64,000 nucleotides of DNA from Aralia elata (lineage: Eukaryota > Streptophyta > Magnoliopsida > Apiales > Araliaceae), in the NCBI GenBank assembly GCA_034770075.1, contig CM068386.1:80329007-80393006 (forward strand), in the 5' to 3' direction. Under the pieces are notes generated by a model. The model was given only the letters and a program-made list of their open reading frames with translations. It had not been told where the DNA came from and did not search any database. The position numbers and the translations under genes were made by a program. Positions within the stretch are counted from its first letter, which is position 1. Each line of letters begins with the position of its first letter. Of the stretch, positions 58,701 through 63,413 are shown piece by piece.

Positions 58701-59467
58701 GAAATTGAATCTTCAAATAGTCCTATTGCTGACCTCCCCTACTCCCCTACTCCCCTACTCCCCACATTCCACCCCCACCCCACCCCCCCAAAGAAAAGTA
58801 AATCAGCCAATTAAAAAAGGGAATATGGAGGTGGGATATCACTCCATTTGAACTCGTACTCTGTCCTTGTGATCTCTGATTTCCTTTACAAGCATCTACA
58901 TAATTTTGATGTCGCCACCCACTTAGTTTATTGGTTTTTTCCAATGCCAAAGTCAAATCACGTAGTTTTTGCTTCTTCATATGTAATCTCTATTACTAAT
59001 GAAGAATGGAAGTGTAGTGGATATGTTTGCTAGCATCCCCTCCTTTGTATATGCTTTTCATATTACAAAGCTGCAAGACAGTTGGCCAACACATTGTAGT
59101 ATTAGCAGTACAGAATTTATAAATAAACAAAATTCTTATTATTTTTAGCTGTAACTTCCTCTACATGTGATTTTTATGAGGTTATTATTTCATTGGCATG
59201 TCATGTATTATGATGCTTGGGTGATATTCGTAATATGTAAAGGTTTTACATGCCTTTATTAGTAATAAAAAGAATTATAAATATTTTACACTCGATCCTT
59301 TCGTTTTAGACTTTTCCTAATATTTTTCTTCTTTCCTATGCATATATGTTGAAGATGCGTGGAAGGTGCTGCTTGATACAGCTGAGGCACTGACATCAGA
59401 CTATGACCCAGAAGCCATGGTTTCTTTAAACAAATTTGCTGATCAATTGCCGTCAGTATTCAATCAG
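22323..59467 (+). CDS. DUF1350 family protein, plastid-type (six exons visible, 3'-partial)
   Basis: The exons 22323-22705, 27124-27327, 35898-35955, 36048-36110, 48614-48689 and 59355-59467 join to 897 nt (299 codons) with no stop and GT..AG borders throughout. The family (Pfam DUF1350; Arabidopsis At5g47860-like) has an alpha/beta-hydrolase look, but its substrate is unknown to me. The first ~70 residues are rich in Ser, Arg and Lys, like a chloroplast transit peptide. FLGGAFIGA (near residue 113) resembles an oxyanion-side loop. GHSNG (residues 194-198) is a G-X-S-X-G nucleophile elbow with Ser196. I chose the ATG at 22323 (ACAATGGCG context) over the upstream in-frame ATG at 22197, whose extension looks like leader. 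The C-terminal part of the family is not found up to 64000. The introns are swollen by transposons, but the coding sequence looks intact. Confidence 0.9.
22726..23066. mobile_element. MITE in intron 1 with ACTTATAAGT-rich ends
   Basis: The left end GGGGCCGGTTCAGC..AACTTATAAGTT and the right end (complement GGGTCGGCAAGTACTTATAAGT) form an imperfect inverted repeat. The body repeats CTTATAAGTNNNTTTATAAG. It begins only 21 bp after the exon 1 splice site. The type is uncertain, hAT-like or similar. Confidence 0.5.
23401..23857 (-). repeat. Gypsy LTR copy in inverted orientation
   Basis: Read on the minus strand it matches the LTR at 25472-25929 nearly end to end: AATTGAACTTCATGATCAAAT, TTTTTACCTACATAATGG versus TTTTTACTTTTATAAAGG, and AAGAAGGGTG. 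So the gypsy remnant between them is flanked by LTRs pointing opposite ways. Confidence 0.7.
23858..25471 (+). pseudogene. Chromovirus (Reina-like) gag-integrase remnant
   Basis: Near 23930-24010 the + strand reads EYMSRFDKLTIRCDIRK, a chromovirus gag motif. From about 24290, KFYWPSLKKDVTR and HCRTCQLAK mark the integrase zinc region, followed by a decayed catalytic core: 24537-24803 contains LFREVVRRYRLPNSIVSNRD and KFVNYFWKTLW, where the usual SDRD has become SNRD. Protease, RT and RNase H are missing, so a large internal deletion lies near 24100-24250. Stops and frameshifts are frequent. A polypurine tract (GGGGGAGAA) at 25463-25471 closes the unit. Confidence 0.75.
25472..25929 (+). repeat. 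3' LTR of the gypsy remnant in intron 1
   Basis: It starts TGATGGGAATCAG right after the polypurine tract and ends near GTGCTACA (about 458 bp). It is matched in inverted orientation at 23401-23857. Downstream, 25930-26281 is intron sequence in which I see nothing. Confidence 0.65.
26282..26639. mobile_element. hAT-like MITE, CAGTGTTCTAAAAATC ends
   Basis: The left end CAGTGTTCTAAAAATC and the right end (complement CAATGTTCTAAAAATC) are inverted repeats. The flanks CCACCAGC and CAGCCAGC agree at six of eight positions, as for an old 8-bp duplication. GCCTAGGCGCTA blocks lie near both ends. A one-ended relative lies at about 28735-28835. The rest of intron 1 to 27123 shows nothing but the splice acceptor. 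Confidence 0.7.
27124..27327 (+). CDS. DUF1350 gene, exon 2
   Basis: It follows CTTGCAG and ends GGTCATAG before GTGAGT. It encodes residues 129-195 with split codons at both ends, including EGYLIISVPYNVTFDHS and VILTSGLPDAGLAA. It ends inside the serine codon of the GHSNG elbow (AG|T). Confidence 0.9.
27364..27384. repeat. (TA)n microsatellite in intron 2
   Basis: About ten TA units, 36 bp after the exon 2 donor. Confidence 0.95.
27385..29315. other. Proximal intron 2: no gene; faint LTR and MITE scraps
   Basis: I see no coding sequence. GCTTTGATACCA at about 28239-28250 is the complement of an initiator-Met primer site with one change, hinting at a lost antisense LTR element. About 28735-28835 repeats the GCCTAGGC-rich end of the MITE at 26282-26639. 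The remainder looks like ordinary intron. Confidence 0.3.
29326..29503 (-). mobile_element. tRNA-derived SINE (antisense)
   Basis: On the minus strand an A-box-like GGTTGGTTTAGCGGCAAG is followed by a B-box-like GGTCATGGGTTAAAACC, and the copy ends in a run of A (T run at 29328-29336 on the + strand). GTGTATATAC flanks it on both sides (29316-29325 and 29504-29513), a plausible 10-bp duplication, although the target is itself a GT/TA tract. Confidence 0.65.
29514..29571. repeat. (GT/TA) compound microsatellite
   Basis: Alternating GTGTATATA, TACGTATACATG, (GT)n and (AT)n follow the SINE. The 101- and 112-codon ORFs across this tract are low-complexity accidents. Confidence 0.85.
29600..29845. 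repeat. Cluster of GCCGCTACTCCC-ACTAGCGGC palindromes, left of PMD unit
   Basis: Short palindromes of the form (G)CCGCYACTCCYNCTAGCGGCA occur near 29682, 29750 and 29811, with a half-copy near 29710. A related set (CACTACTCTTACTAGCGG, CTCTACTCTTAGTAGC) lies at 32670-32740, and both sides share ACTATTCCA(G/T)CAAAC. So they bracket the PMD pseudogene as diverged direct repeats. Confidence 0.5.
30616..32500 (+). pseudogene. Plant mobile domain (PMD/MAIN-like) gene fragment
   Basis: From ATG at 30616 the frame starts MENWITGPIDNSVLHNQK. After two or three stops it gives LLHKCGFGVFTHLPVIT up to the MITE at 30857. Beyond the MITE it resumes at 32156 as VITKTDASLVFTLVERWRS, then FHLNCGEITITLEDVHLLFS and LPVLGKPF. 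This is the signature of the plant mobile domain (PF10536), found in MAIN-type proteins and carried by transposons. A last piece (FSIEHARTCHGCLYAAIAG) follows in another frame near 32390-32445. It lies in intron 2 on the host strand and is certainly non-functional. Confidence 0.75.
30857..32155. mobile_element. hAT-like MITE copy A (1299 bp), inserted in the PMD fragment
   Basis: The left end CATAGTTATCAAGGCG and the right end (complement CATGCTTATCAAGTCG) are inverted repeats. GTTATTAC flanks both sides exactly (30849-30856 and 32156-32163). Removing the element and one octamer restores the PMD reading frame (PVIT..KTDAS). GTCGCC/GGCGAC and CCTAGGCG text is dense near the ends and the middle is AT-rich. 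It has no transposase; the antisense ORFs inside are purine-run accidents. Copies B and C lie in introns 5 and 6. Confidence 0.85.
32520..32760. repeat. Direct repeats right of the PMD unit
   Basis: ATTCCATCAAACGCATCTC occurs twice (about 32575 and 32617). The stretch then runs through CACTACTCTTACTAGCGG text related to the cluster at 29600-29845. Small ORFs here follow the repeats and are not genes. 32761-33000 is AT-rich with nothing recognised. Confidence 0.4.
33000..33385 (-). repeat. Probable 3' LTR of the Reina-like remnant (approximate)
   Basis: On the minus strand the pol C-terminus is followed by a purine stretch (AAGGGAAGA) and then TGGTACGGTGAAAA, the layout of a polypurine tract and LTR start. 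The sequence down to about 33000 is non-coding. No second LTR was found to define the end. Confidence 0.35.
33382..35318 (-). pseudogene. Reina-like gypsy protease and pol-end remnant (antisense)
   Basis: From 35318 downward the minus strand gives SKVYKLVLDKDSDFNIVSPK and PYPFKIPWLN, a Reina-type protease domain whose catalytic Asp motif has decayed to DKDSDF. Then VCHVLPMDVAHILLGWLWL follows (normally LPMD..HILLGRPW). After the MITE at 33725-34735 the same frame resumes as a tail with DFVIPENFFDML. A similar tail (DFVVPESLFSAP) occurs in the non-autonomous element at 52853-52905. RT and integrase are absent. Confidence 0.65.
33725..34735. mobile_element. MITE with TGGGTTAAATG ends and perfect 8-bp duplication
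   Basis: It begins TGGGTTAAATGCTTTTTAC and ends with the complement (CATTTAACCCA). The repeats continue inward through CTCACTCTACTTTA and TATCAAACG(C/T)CTCA. CTTGTGAT flanks both sides exactly (33717-33724 and 34736-34743), hAT-like. Taking out the element rejoins the antisense Reina-like frame. It is 1011 bp with no transposase seen. Confidence 0.85.
35319..35897. other. Distal intron 2
   Basis: No gene is visible. A purine run (AAAAAGAAAAAAAGAAAAG) lies near 35757-35785, and the acceptor TTTGCAG precedes exon 3. Confidence 0.5.
35898..35955 (+). CDS. DUF1350 gene, exon 3
   Basis: The first base completes Ser196 of GHSNG. The exon then encodes NGALLQVLTGSYFSEKIPK. Donor GTTGGT, acceptor TTTGCAG. 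Intron 3 after it is only 92 bp and is the one unexpanded intron. Confidence 0.88.
36048..36110 (+). CDS. DUF1350 gene, exon 4
   Basis: 21 codons in phase 0, encoding ANAIISYNNRPATEAVPYF and EQ, between TTGCCAG and GTAATG. It is followed by a 12.5-kb intron; 36111-36777 shows nothing recognisable before the copia element. Confidence 0.9.
36778..36955 (-). repeat. 3' LTR of copia 1
   Basis: + coordinates TGAAGAAAGC..TTCTAACA. It matches 41980-42157 except near ACATGGATCC and GCATACAAG. Confidence 0.93.
36956..36968 (-). other. Polypurine tract of copia 1
   Basis: The minus strand reads ACTTGAGGGGGAG immediately before the LTR start TGTTAGAAG. Confidence 0.85.
36963..41273 (-). pseudogene. 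copia 1 gag-pol (near intact, frameshifted)
   Basis: Order on the minus strand: gag from ATG at 41273 (MSESISTQSDGT); CX2CX4HX4C knuckle (CDYCGGKNHTRDRC) near 40490; protease DTGAS near 40180; GAG-pre-integrase (HQWHRRLGHPS) near 39790; integrase core (HSDNGREY, PEQNGVAERKNRH); RT with YVDD near 37910; RNase H with SSAEAEYRA and ADILTKGL, ending at 36963. Frame breaks occur near 40940 (two nearby insertions), 39590 (one G short), about 38080, and about 37950 and 37815. The domains are otherwise well conserved. Such elements copy themselves through RNA in the cytoplasm. Confidence 0.93.
41274..41967 (-). other. copia 1 untranslated leader with a GC-rich block
   Basis: It lies between the primer site and the gag ATG. 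About 41640-41830 is strongly GC-rich (GCCGGCGCGTGG-type text) in an otherwise AT-rich element. The overlapping ORFs at 41502-41943 come from this composition and resemble no protein. AGCTTTATCACTGrTAATACC repeats twice near 41437 and 41494. Confidence 0.6.
41968..41979 (-). other. Primer-binding site (initiator tRNA-Met) of copia 1
   Basis: The + strand GCTCTGATACCA is the complement of TGGTATCAGAGC and sits directly against the 5' LTR. Confidence 0.92.
41980..42157 (-). repeat. 5' LTR of copia 1
   Basis: 178 bp, TGAAGAAAGC..TTCTAACA in + coordinates, followed by AAACT. Confidence 0.93.
42282..42301. repeat. (AC)n microsatellite
   Basis: Ten AC units in intron 4. Confidence 0.95.
42630..43110. 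repeat. Degenerate repeats of a CCCTAGGG/GGCCACC motif
   Basis: A GC-richer island in intron 4 in which variants of GGGTTCCAACACCCTA, GGCCACCCTAGGGG and CCCAAGGGTTCGGCCAT recur at irregular spacing. No ORF is credible. It may be a piece of a repeat-rich transposon. The flanks 42302-42629 and 43111-43375 hold nothing else I recognise. Confidence 0.45.
43376..43787 (+). repeat. 5' LTR of the pol-less element
   Basis: TGTTAGGCAGAG..GGGCCTGACA. It contains a CTCTATAAATAA TATA-like box near 43540, a pyrimidine-rich tract of TTTCTCTCTA units and GAATTAAGTGAAT. Confidence 0.88.
43791..43808 (+). other. Primer-binding site (initiator tRNA-Met) of the pol-less element
   Basis: TGGTATCAAAGCTCTAGG, three bases after the LTR, matches the initiator-Met primer site with one change. 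Confidence 0.85.
45013..45744 (+). CDS. Unrecognised ORF 1 in the pol-less element (243 codons)
   Basis: I do not recognise the product as a standard gag. Residues ~35-95 hold four or five acidic Tyr/Pro-rich repeats of the kind (V/T)PIYDEYDE, PIYNEEP, MYNDYVEHEE, NYDEPPQYEG. Acidic 'PIYDE' stretches like this occur between gag and protease in some chromoviruses, so it could be a gag-pol linker remnant. A basic KRRRKLLR patch follows, then a Pro/Ser/Asn-rich tail. No zinc knuckle, DTG or membrane segment is seen. The ORF may be only part of a longer decayed frame, since related text continues in other frames after 45744. Confidence 0.45.
   Translation: MKKMMSNGGGTTLENMLEFSSFIDGDNDRNWIKDCEGVPIYDEYDEDKGTPIYNEEPQQEGANSMYNDYVEHEEAPNYDEPPQYEGTLIFDEFEKPRGLIICEIPQLIEGLNNDTKRRRKLLRPMALFQAYKQEKSYEQPNLKICSPYINPYTSPLPHNLILKQTPNLTSSITSITYNKLNNKPLTSYPNTNSNSIFADLKRHVIGIHLQCSLAVENRQLLLQDYINGEEVCKSVNLDKAIGC
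45765..46049 (+). CDS. Unrecognised short ORF in the pol-less element (94 codons)
   Basis: It contains FKEEEKFSAENGELQALN and FARPNPWRDKIKMSLNIFT. It has no known motif and may be a continuation of the frame upstream after a shift. Confidence 0.25.
   Translation: MLHRNFKEEEKFSAENGELQALNVLVSKVDTGQEATNVQANQSLKQGSFIFRRSRPPLLETIDVEDELSVIKRVWFARPNPWRDKIKMSLNIFT
46079..46546 (+). CDS. Unrecognised ORF 2 in the pol-less element (155 codons)
   Basis: A soluble-looking protein with DLQEAPFDWNAISKR, VWVLLLLNAIHLSYGLETAA and LPKENLQPETKSF. It resembles no retrotransposon domain I know. The frame is open without repeats, so it may be a real product of the element or captured host sequence. A further open frame lies at 46938-47300 (120 codons), also unrecognised. 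Confidence 0.35.
   Translation: MKDQLEIKAIYFDLQEAPFDWNAISKRNDHGKAVIYALNVQDATLSSVSNEKVWVLLLLNAIHLSYGLETAALLIQFLLKDDLQWKVPAAETFEKLERALTSLPKENLQPETKSFSVKIDHSWRKILVVAQMVQGIEMTNKEKMRCNEELKLIFK
46938..47300 (+). CDS. Unrecognised ORF 3 in the pol-less element (120 codons)
   Basis: It contains LNCGVSLEIQGEQLKFQEGN and FIFDLGGNQEETPAWVTIVL, and runs through the polypurine tract into the first 26 bp of the 3' LTR. No motif is recognised. Confidence 0.3.
   Translation: MNGEDSSCGNYKWLLFKWKMKQEGCANELRVFRLNCGVSLEIQGEQLKFQEGNCKAKVFIENVDKPCNEKVLMSKSFIFDLGGNQEETPAWVTIVLFVIQIHEDMNAFKGKGMSGRGHFG
47262..47274 (+). other. Polypurine tract of the pol-less element
   Basis: AAAGGGAAGGGAA directly before the LTR start TGTCAGGTAG. 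Confidence 0.85.
47275..47710 (+). repeat. 3' LTR of the pol-less element
   Basis: TGTCAGGTAGAG..GGGCCTGACA. It is slightly longer than the 5' LTR because of CT-rich and short insertions. Confidence 0.88.
47711..48613. other. Distal intron 4
   Basis: No protein or repeat is recognised. The acceptor TTTATGCAG precedes exon 5. The 113-codon ORF at 47720-48061 has no features of a real protein. Confidence 0.5.
48614..48689 (+). CDS. DUF1350 gene, exon 5
   Basis: It encodes LGPLVSQMMPVVEASPISSM and ARSAS plus one base of the next codon. Acceptor TATGCAG, donor CTCAG|GTAAAT. It is followed by a 10.7-kb intron. Confidence 0.9.
49227..50214. mobile_element. hAT-like MITE copy B (988 bp)
   Basis: The left end CATAGTTGTTAAGGCATTAA and the right end (complement CATGGTTATCAACGACTAGG) are inverted repeats of the same family as copy A. 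The flanks GTTGCCTC (49219-49226) and GTTGCATC (50215-50222) agree at seven of eight positions. Near the ends are ACTAGTCGTCC and CGACTAGT blocks shared with copy A. The core is AT-rich. No transposase is seen. Confidence 0.75.
50260..50760 (+). pseudogene. L1-type LINE endonuclease fragment
   Basis: In shifting + frames the text reads ISTDWEELFPDATRSYFARP, then SNHVSLVLDGSF, then GRSPFRFENMWFKDIGFVEL. These are the end of an L1 endonuclease domain and its linker. The catalytic SDH motif is SNH here. RT is absent. The stretch 50761-51208 after it shows nothing. Confidence 0.75.
51209..51596 (+). repeat. 5' LTR of the short gypsy-type element
   Basis: TGATGAGGACTTCAAG..TTTGTCCTGCATCA, 388 bp. 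Its first 180 bp recur at 53073-53262 and its last 160 bp recur, with small insertions, at 58177-58391. Confidence 0.88.
51601..51615 (+). other. Primer-binding site of the short gypsy-type element
   Basis: TGGTATCAAAGTCGG, four bases after the LTR, of initiator-Met type with changes. Confidence 0.75.
52249..53037 (+). pseudogene. Degenerate coding region of the short gypsy-type element
   Basis: One frame runs from ATG 52249 with stops at 52468-52470 and about 52651. The N-terminal part (ATKELLAEVKEYIWFLDGES) and a coiled, Lys-rich middle resemble no catalytic domain. The C-terminal part (NIVDFVVPESLFSAP and, after a shift, RGRVFSNKRRM) matches the tail of the Reina-like remnant at 33382-33684. 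It is therefore probably a deletion derivative of a Reina-like element that kept both ends of the polyprotein. Confidence 0.5.
53073..53262 (+). repeat. 3' LTR, left piece (cut by copia 2)
   Basis: TGATGGGGACTCCAAG..TTTAGTACTTTTA, matching the start of the 5' LTR. Confidence 0.85.
53262..53430 (-). repeat. 3' LTR of copia 2, outer end lost
   Basis: It matches 58000-58173 (TTTATAATTC..CATATCTTCTAACA) but lacks the TGTAGAAAGGAATAC end. PPT complement CTCCCCCTCAAAT follows. Confidence 0.85.
53438..57779 (-). pseudogene. copia 2 gag-pol, decayed
   Basis: Gag starts at ATG 57779 (MAEQSSASSG). Protease DTGAS lies near 56695, GAG-pre-integrase (HQWHRRLEHP) near 56270, the integrase core (HSDNGREYNNN) near 55880, RT with YVDD near 54380, and RNase H (DNKAAISIANDP) near 53670, ending at 53438. 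Frame breaks and stops are more frequent than in copia 1, for example near 57165, 56620, 56230, 55445, 54640, 54480, 54290 and 53880. In the knuckle near 56980 the first Cys pair is damaged by a small deletion. Confidence 0.9.
57969..57980 (-). other. Primer-binding site (initiator tRNA-Met) of copia 2
   Basis: GCTCTGATACCA directly next to the LTR, identical to copia 1. Confidence 0.92.
57981..58173 (-). repeat. 5' LTR of copia 2
   Basis: TGTAGAAAGGAATACTCAG..CTTCTAACA in + coordinates, 193 bp. Confidence 0.9.
58174..58391 (+). repeat. 3' LTR, right piece of the short gypsy-type element
   Basis: It matches the end of the 5' LTR (ATCCCCACAAGTCATTTAGA..) with two internal duplications (GTAGAGGTAT, GTGGAGTT) and ends CCTACGTCA before AATAT. 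Afterwards 58397-59354 is host intron 5 with a (CTCCCCTA)n-like run near 58735-58765 and no gene. Confidence 0.8.
59355..59467 (+). CDS. DUF1350 gene, exon 6
   Basis: It completes the Asp262 codon and encodes AWKVLLDTAEALTSDYDPEA, MVSLNKFADQLPSVFNQ. Acceptor GTTGAAG, donor CAG|GTAAGT. The last part of the family (about 100 further residues in relatives) is not found before 64000, so intron 6 exceeds 4.5 kb. Confidence 0.9.
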
Positions 59468-59528
59468 GTAAGTTGGTGTCATATATGATACAAATGCATT
59501 GTGAAAAGAATGCCATTGCTTTTGTTGA

Positions 59529-60066
59529 CATAGTTGTCATGGTGTCGCCATTGCGTCGCCTAGGCGACGACTAGGCGTCCTGGCATTGGAGAAGGGCAAG
59601 GCAACGCCTTGGACGCCGAGCCGCCAAGGCTCACGCATTGGTAGCGGGCCCAAATTATGTGATTAAGTCATTTTTTACCATGACTCATCATAACTTATGA
59701 ACTTTTTCAATTACCCAAGTAACTCAACCTATGACCCTAGCCTAACCCGTGACCCTACTCCTTTGAATGAGAGTAATGCTTGTGAGGGAGACGGAAATGA
59801 CTTCATAGCTGATGACTTGGCTCGAGCTATGACTCACTAGAGATAGTAGAGAGTGGAGACTTTTTCATAGTGTTAGTTATTATGTTTTGAGTTTTAGTGT
59901 ATAAAATTTTATTGTGCAATATACTTTTGAAGTAAAATAAATAATGTATGAAGTCTACATTGTTAACGACTTGTCGCCATACGGACACCATGGCAGGCGC
60001 CTTATCACCTAGGCGTCCTGGCAGTTAACTACCGCCGCATCCTGCCTTGGCGCCGTGACAACTATG
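59529..60066. mobile_element. hAT-like MITE copy C (538 bp)
   Basis: The left end CATAGTTGTCATGGTGTCGCC and the right end (complement CATAGTTGTCACGGCGCC) are strong inverted repeats of the copy A/B family. The flanks TTTGTTGA and TTTGTTGG agree at seven of eight positions. CGCCTAGGCGACGACTAGGC lies just inside the left end. It starts 62 bp after exon 6. Confidence 0.85.
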
Positions 60067-60813
60067 TTTGTTGGTTGTAGCTTGATCGCTTCACTTTCTT
60101 TGTCTGGTTGTGCTTTTGACAGGTGATTCTAGTCTATAAACATTCTAGGAAATTTCCTAACCTAGAAATTGGGTTTGCACCAAAAGATTTTAGGGATTCC
60201 AGTAAAAGGAGGTGGTTAATGGATAAGCAAGACTATTGTGGGGAAGCTTTCAGTGGTCTGGTCTCAGTGTGAAGATGAATACATGTTGTGATACATTTTA
60301 GGTCCGTAGTTATAGTGGCAGCATGGTATATGGTAACCTATTGGCAAGAGTTCAATCTACCAGGAATTAAAATTTGACAAGGAATATATGGTCAAAGATA
60401 CAAGAGCAGATAAATAGGTTTAGACTTGACGAGTACATGTCACTTGCTCCTGATGACTCGCATACCTTAATCTGCAAAAAATAACAGCCTATAATTTTAC
60501 CTAGATTAATTTGTCACCTGAAGAAGCAAGGGTTTGGATTCAAGGATTCGGGTTCACCATACGATGATTCGGTGGTTCGGAAATTTGGGGATTGGGCACA
60601 TATTTACATATTAAACATATTTTTGTAAATGTTCAAATATATATACAAGCATCCACTAAAATTTAAATTGCAATAAATAATAATTCATGATAAAATGTAA
60701 GAAGTTGAAGGATACAAAAATTTTATATACTTCTGTCTAGGAATTTAGGAAATGTAAACTAATTAATTCTTGATACTAATTTCATAGATAGTATCAGTAT
60801 ATAAAAAATTATA

Positions 60814-61063
60814 CTCTTTTCGTTCCAAAATATAATATATTATTTACTTTTTGATGTTTAATTTGAGACATTTTCAAACTCAAATTTGACATAGATTCAT
60901 TTAGTTTTAATTAGTAAATATTGTAAACTATCTAAAAAGTATTAGTAATTATAATATTTATTATTTTGTAATTTTTAATGAATCTCAATAATTTTGAGTT
61001 TGAAAATATTTTAAATTGATTTTTAAAAGTCAATAATGATCTTATAGTTTAGAACATAAGAAG
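60814..61063. mobile_element. Stowaway MITE
   Basis: CTCTTTTCGTTCCAAAATAT at the left and the inverse (TAGTTTAGAACATAAGAAG) at the right, with TA on both sides (60812-60813, 61064-61065). It has the same body as the copy at 20732-20987. The gap 60067-60813 before it is intron with nothing recognised. Confidence 0.8.
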
Positions 61064-61089
61064 TATTATTTAAGACAATATACTTGACT

Positions 61090-61490
61090 AGACTACTCAA
61101 CTCAACTCAACTCAACTAGCCTTTTATTCCAAAATAGTTGGGGTAGGCTGCAAGTGAATTTCATATGATAGAGAAAGAATAGAAAGGACTAAAAATAAGA
61201 TAACATAAATAAAATAATAAATAAAAAACTAGAAAGCAATTAAATTAAACAAAGGAAGGGAAAGAGGTATACAAGAAAATAAAAGTAAAACTAATATTAA
61301 CATCCTATTCAACCTCCAAAGTGCAAATCGCATTCCACCCTTAACCCCATCACAGACCACATCATACTTTATACAGACCACATTATACTTTATATTTCGC
61401 TCCATCAACTCTTTATGTATTACGTTCCCCCAAATAATTTTTGGTCTACCTCTCCCCTTTGTTTTATCGTCCTTTTGTATAGTAGAGTTC
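61090..61490 (-). pseudogene. RTE-type LINE, 3' end
   Basis: The minus strand ends in a (TTGAG)n tail (CTCAA repeats at 61096-61116 on +), preceded by GGCTAGTTG. About 330 bp upstream it reads KGRGRPKIIWGNVIHKELME, the C-terminus of RTE-clade LINE ORFs (GRGRPKK.W..V). The rest of the LINE is missing (5' truncation). Confidence 0.75.
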
Positions 61491-62249
61491 TTGTCTCATA
61501 TGGTATAGTAATATTTGGGCAAAAATAACATTCACCCCATTGAAGTTAGCACAGTTTGTGCAATAGGTTACCCCCCAAAAAAAGAGCTGTAATTCACCAG
61601 CTAAACTTCAAAAATATCTGCAATTGACCCATTTCGTCAAATTAATCAAACGACTGTCTAAATCAGCCTTTGTTTTTCCTATGTGGCGTGCTAGAACAAA
61701 AAGAAAAATGACATGGAAAACAAAAATCAAACCCAGAAGCCTGAGCTGGAAAAATAAAACCCAAAAACTAAGAATCAAACCCATCCTAATCGGGTAAAAT
61801 GCAAATGTGACACCTGAACTTTAGGTGTTTTTGGGTATCGAGTTCCTTTCTATTAGTCAACGCGAAACAAATCACTTTCTGTCAAGAAATTTGGATATTG
61901 AACCTTCACGTGCCACACGTGCGTTGACTTGCCTACGTGTCTCACGTGGCACCGTTGATGTGTACTTAAATTCAAATTTCATCAAAAATTTTGTTGTTCC
62001 ACGGATTTGATCCCAAAACCTCATATTTGAAATATTAGTCATAAACCACCCAAACAACAAAGGCCTAGTTGTTTAGTTTTCCCAACAAATAAGTTATATA
62101 CTTAATCAATCGATTCCTCCAATAGAAAAAAGTGATAAAATTTTAATCTTAAGATCAATCAAGTTTATAAAATTAGAAAATAAAATAAAATATTTTATAA
62201 TAAAATATGCTAAAAAGTATAAGAAAATAATTGCATTTAAACAAATTAC

Positions 62250-62465
62250 AAAGTTACAATTAGAAAAACTAATAAAAATTATTTACACAAATTAAAAAAT
62301 TACACTTAGAAAAACAAATATAAATATTATTACAAATTAAATAATTACACTTAGAAAAACTAATAAAATTATTTAGACAAATTCAAAATTACTTAGAAAA
62401 ACTAATAAAATTATTTAGACAAATTAAAAATTACTTAGAAAAACTAATAAAATTATTTAAACAAA
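62250..62465. repeat. Tandem repeat, ~45-bp unit, in the MULE-like element
   Basis: About five units of TTACACTTAGAAAAACTAAT plus AAAATTATTTAGACAAATT lie in a row. One or two more follow at 63417-63470, then inverted copies to about 63565. Confidence 0.8.
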
Positions 62466-62469
62466 TTCT

Positions 62470-63413
62470 CATCTTTTTTTTTAAAAACCTTCACTCCTCT
62501 TAGAGAGAGTACTCGGCCACCACCGGAACCTACTCCCTGCTTGGGAATGCTTGGTGGTTTTTGTTTCCTTCCCCTCCTTTGTGAGTATTGCTGCCTTTTC
62601 CTCTTCCTTAGCTTATGTATGGTTCTTGTGCTACTTTGCACATTGGATGGGCATAATGTTCATGTTCTTTCCGTCTTCGTGTTCGATTTTCACGGAGCTG
62701 TTCTGTTTGTCGATTTGTTTTTTGTTGTTTCTGATCATTTTGGATTGATTGGCTTCAAATCACATCTATGTTTGAAGTCTGGGTTTGGTGTTATGTCTGC
62801 TTTGGAAATTTCAATTTCTAATTTTGTAATCCGGTGGAGTTTTGATGAGCTACATGCTCTGTTCTTTCTTTTTTCCATCTGGGTGTGGATTTTCTGCAAT
62901 TCAATCGTTTTACCCTCTTGCTAGGTAATTGTTTGTTGAAACTAACATTACTAAGATTCTGTTCTGATCTGATTTGGGTTTACTGCTGTTTGTTGTTGCG
63001 ATGATTGCTGGTTATGGCTTTGCCGTAATCTGGGTTTTCTGTTTGTCGGCGTTAGGATCTTGGACGAATATAGGGGCGTGTGTTTTATGCACCTCATGCG
63101 TGTTTCTGCTTCCACTGGGCTTGGACCTGCTGTTCACGTGGGCTTGTCCCTTTTTTGTCTCATTGACTGAATGGACTGCTGATGTAGGTTTCAAAATTAT
63201 TAAGTCTCCCTCCTATACGTCCTATGTTCTTATTTCATCTTTAGGCAGGATTTACTTGCTGTTTTAAATTAAGTCATGTTTGTGGGTCCTCAATGGACAT
63301 CTTTGAGCCTATTTGGCTGATTTTACAGATTATTGAACTAAACTGGGGTATGGCCCCATTGCCATTGTAATATGTTTTTTTTATTTATACATTCAAATTC
63401 AGCAACAAAAAAA
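62470..63413. other. Gene-like core of the MULE-like element, origin unknown
   Basis: It is less AT-rich than the arms, with splice-like text (CTTGCTAGGTAATTG, GATGTAGGTTTC) and a terminal A run at 63403-63413. The + strand ORF 62541-62924 is a hydrophobic Leu/Phe/Val-rich stretch without motifs, and 62974-63267 is similar. I think they reflect T-rich UTR or intron text, not proteins. It could be a captured host-gene fragment or an inserted retroposon. Confidence 0.4.

Noticed and set aside
62541..63267. Hydrophobic ORFs suggesting a small membrane protein
   Set aside because: T-rich text with splice-like signals; no conserved start, charge pattern or repeat. More likely captured UTR or intron sequence.
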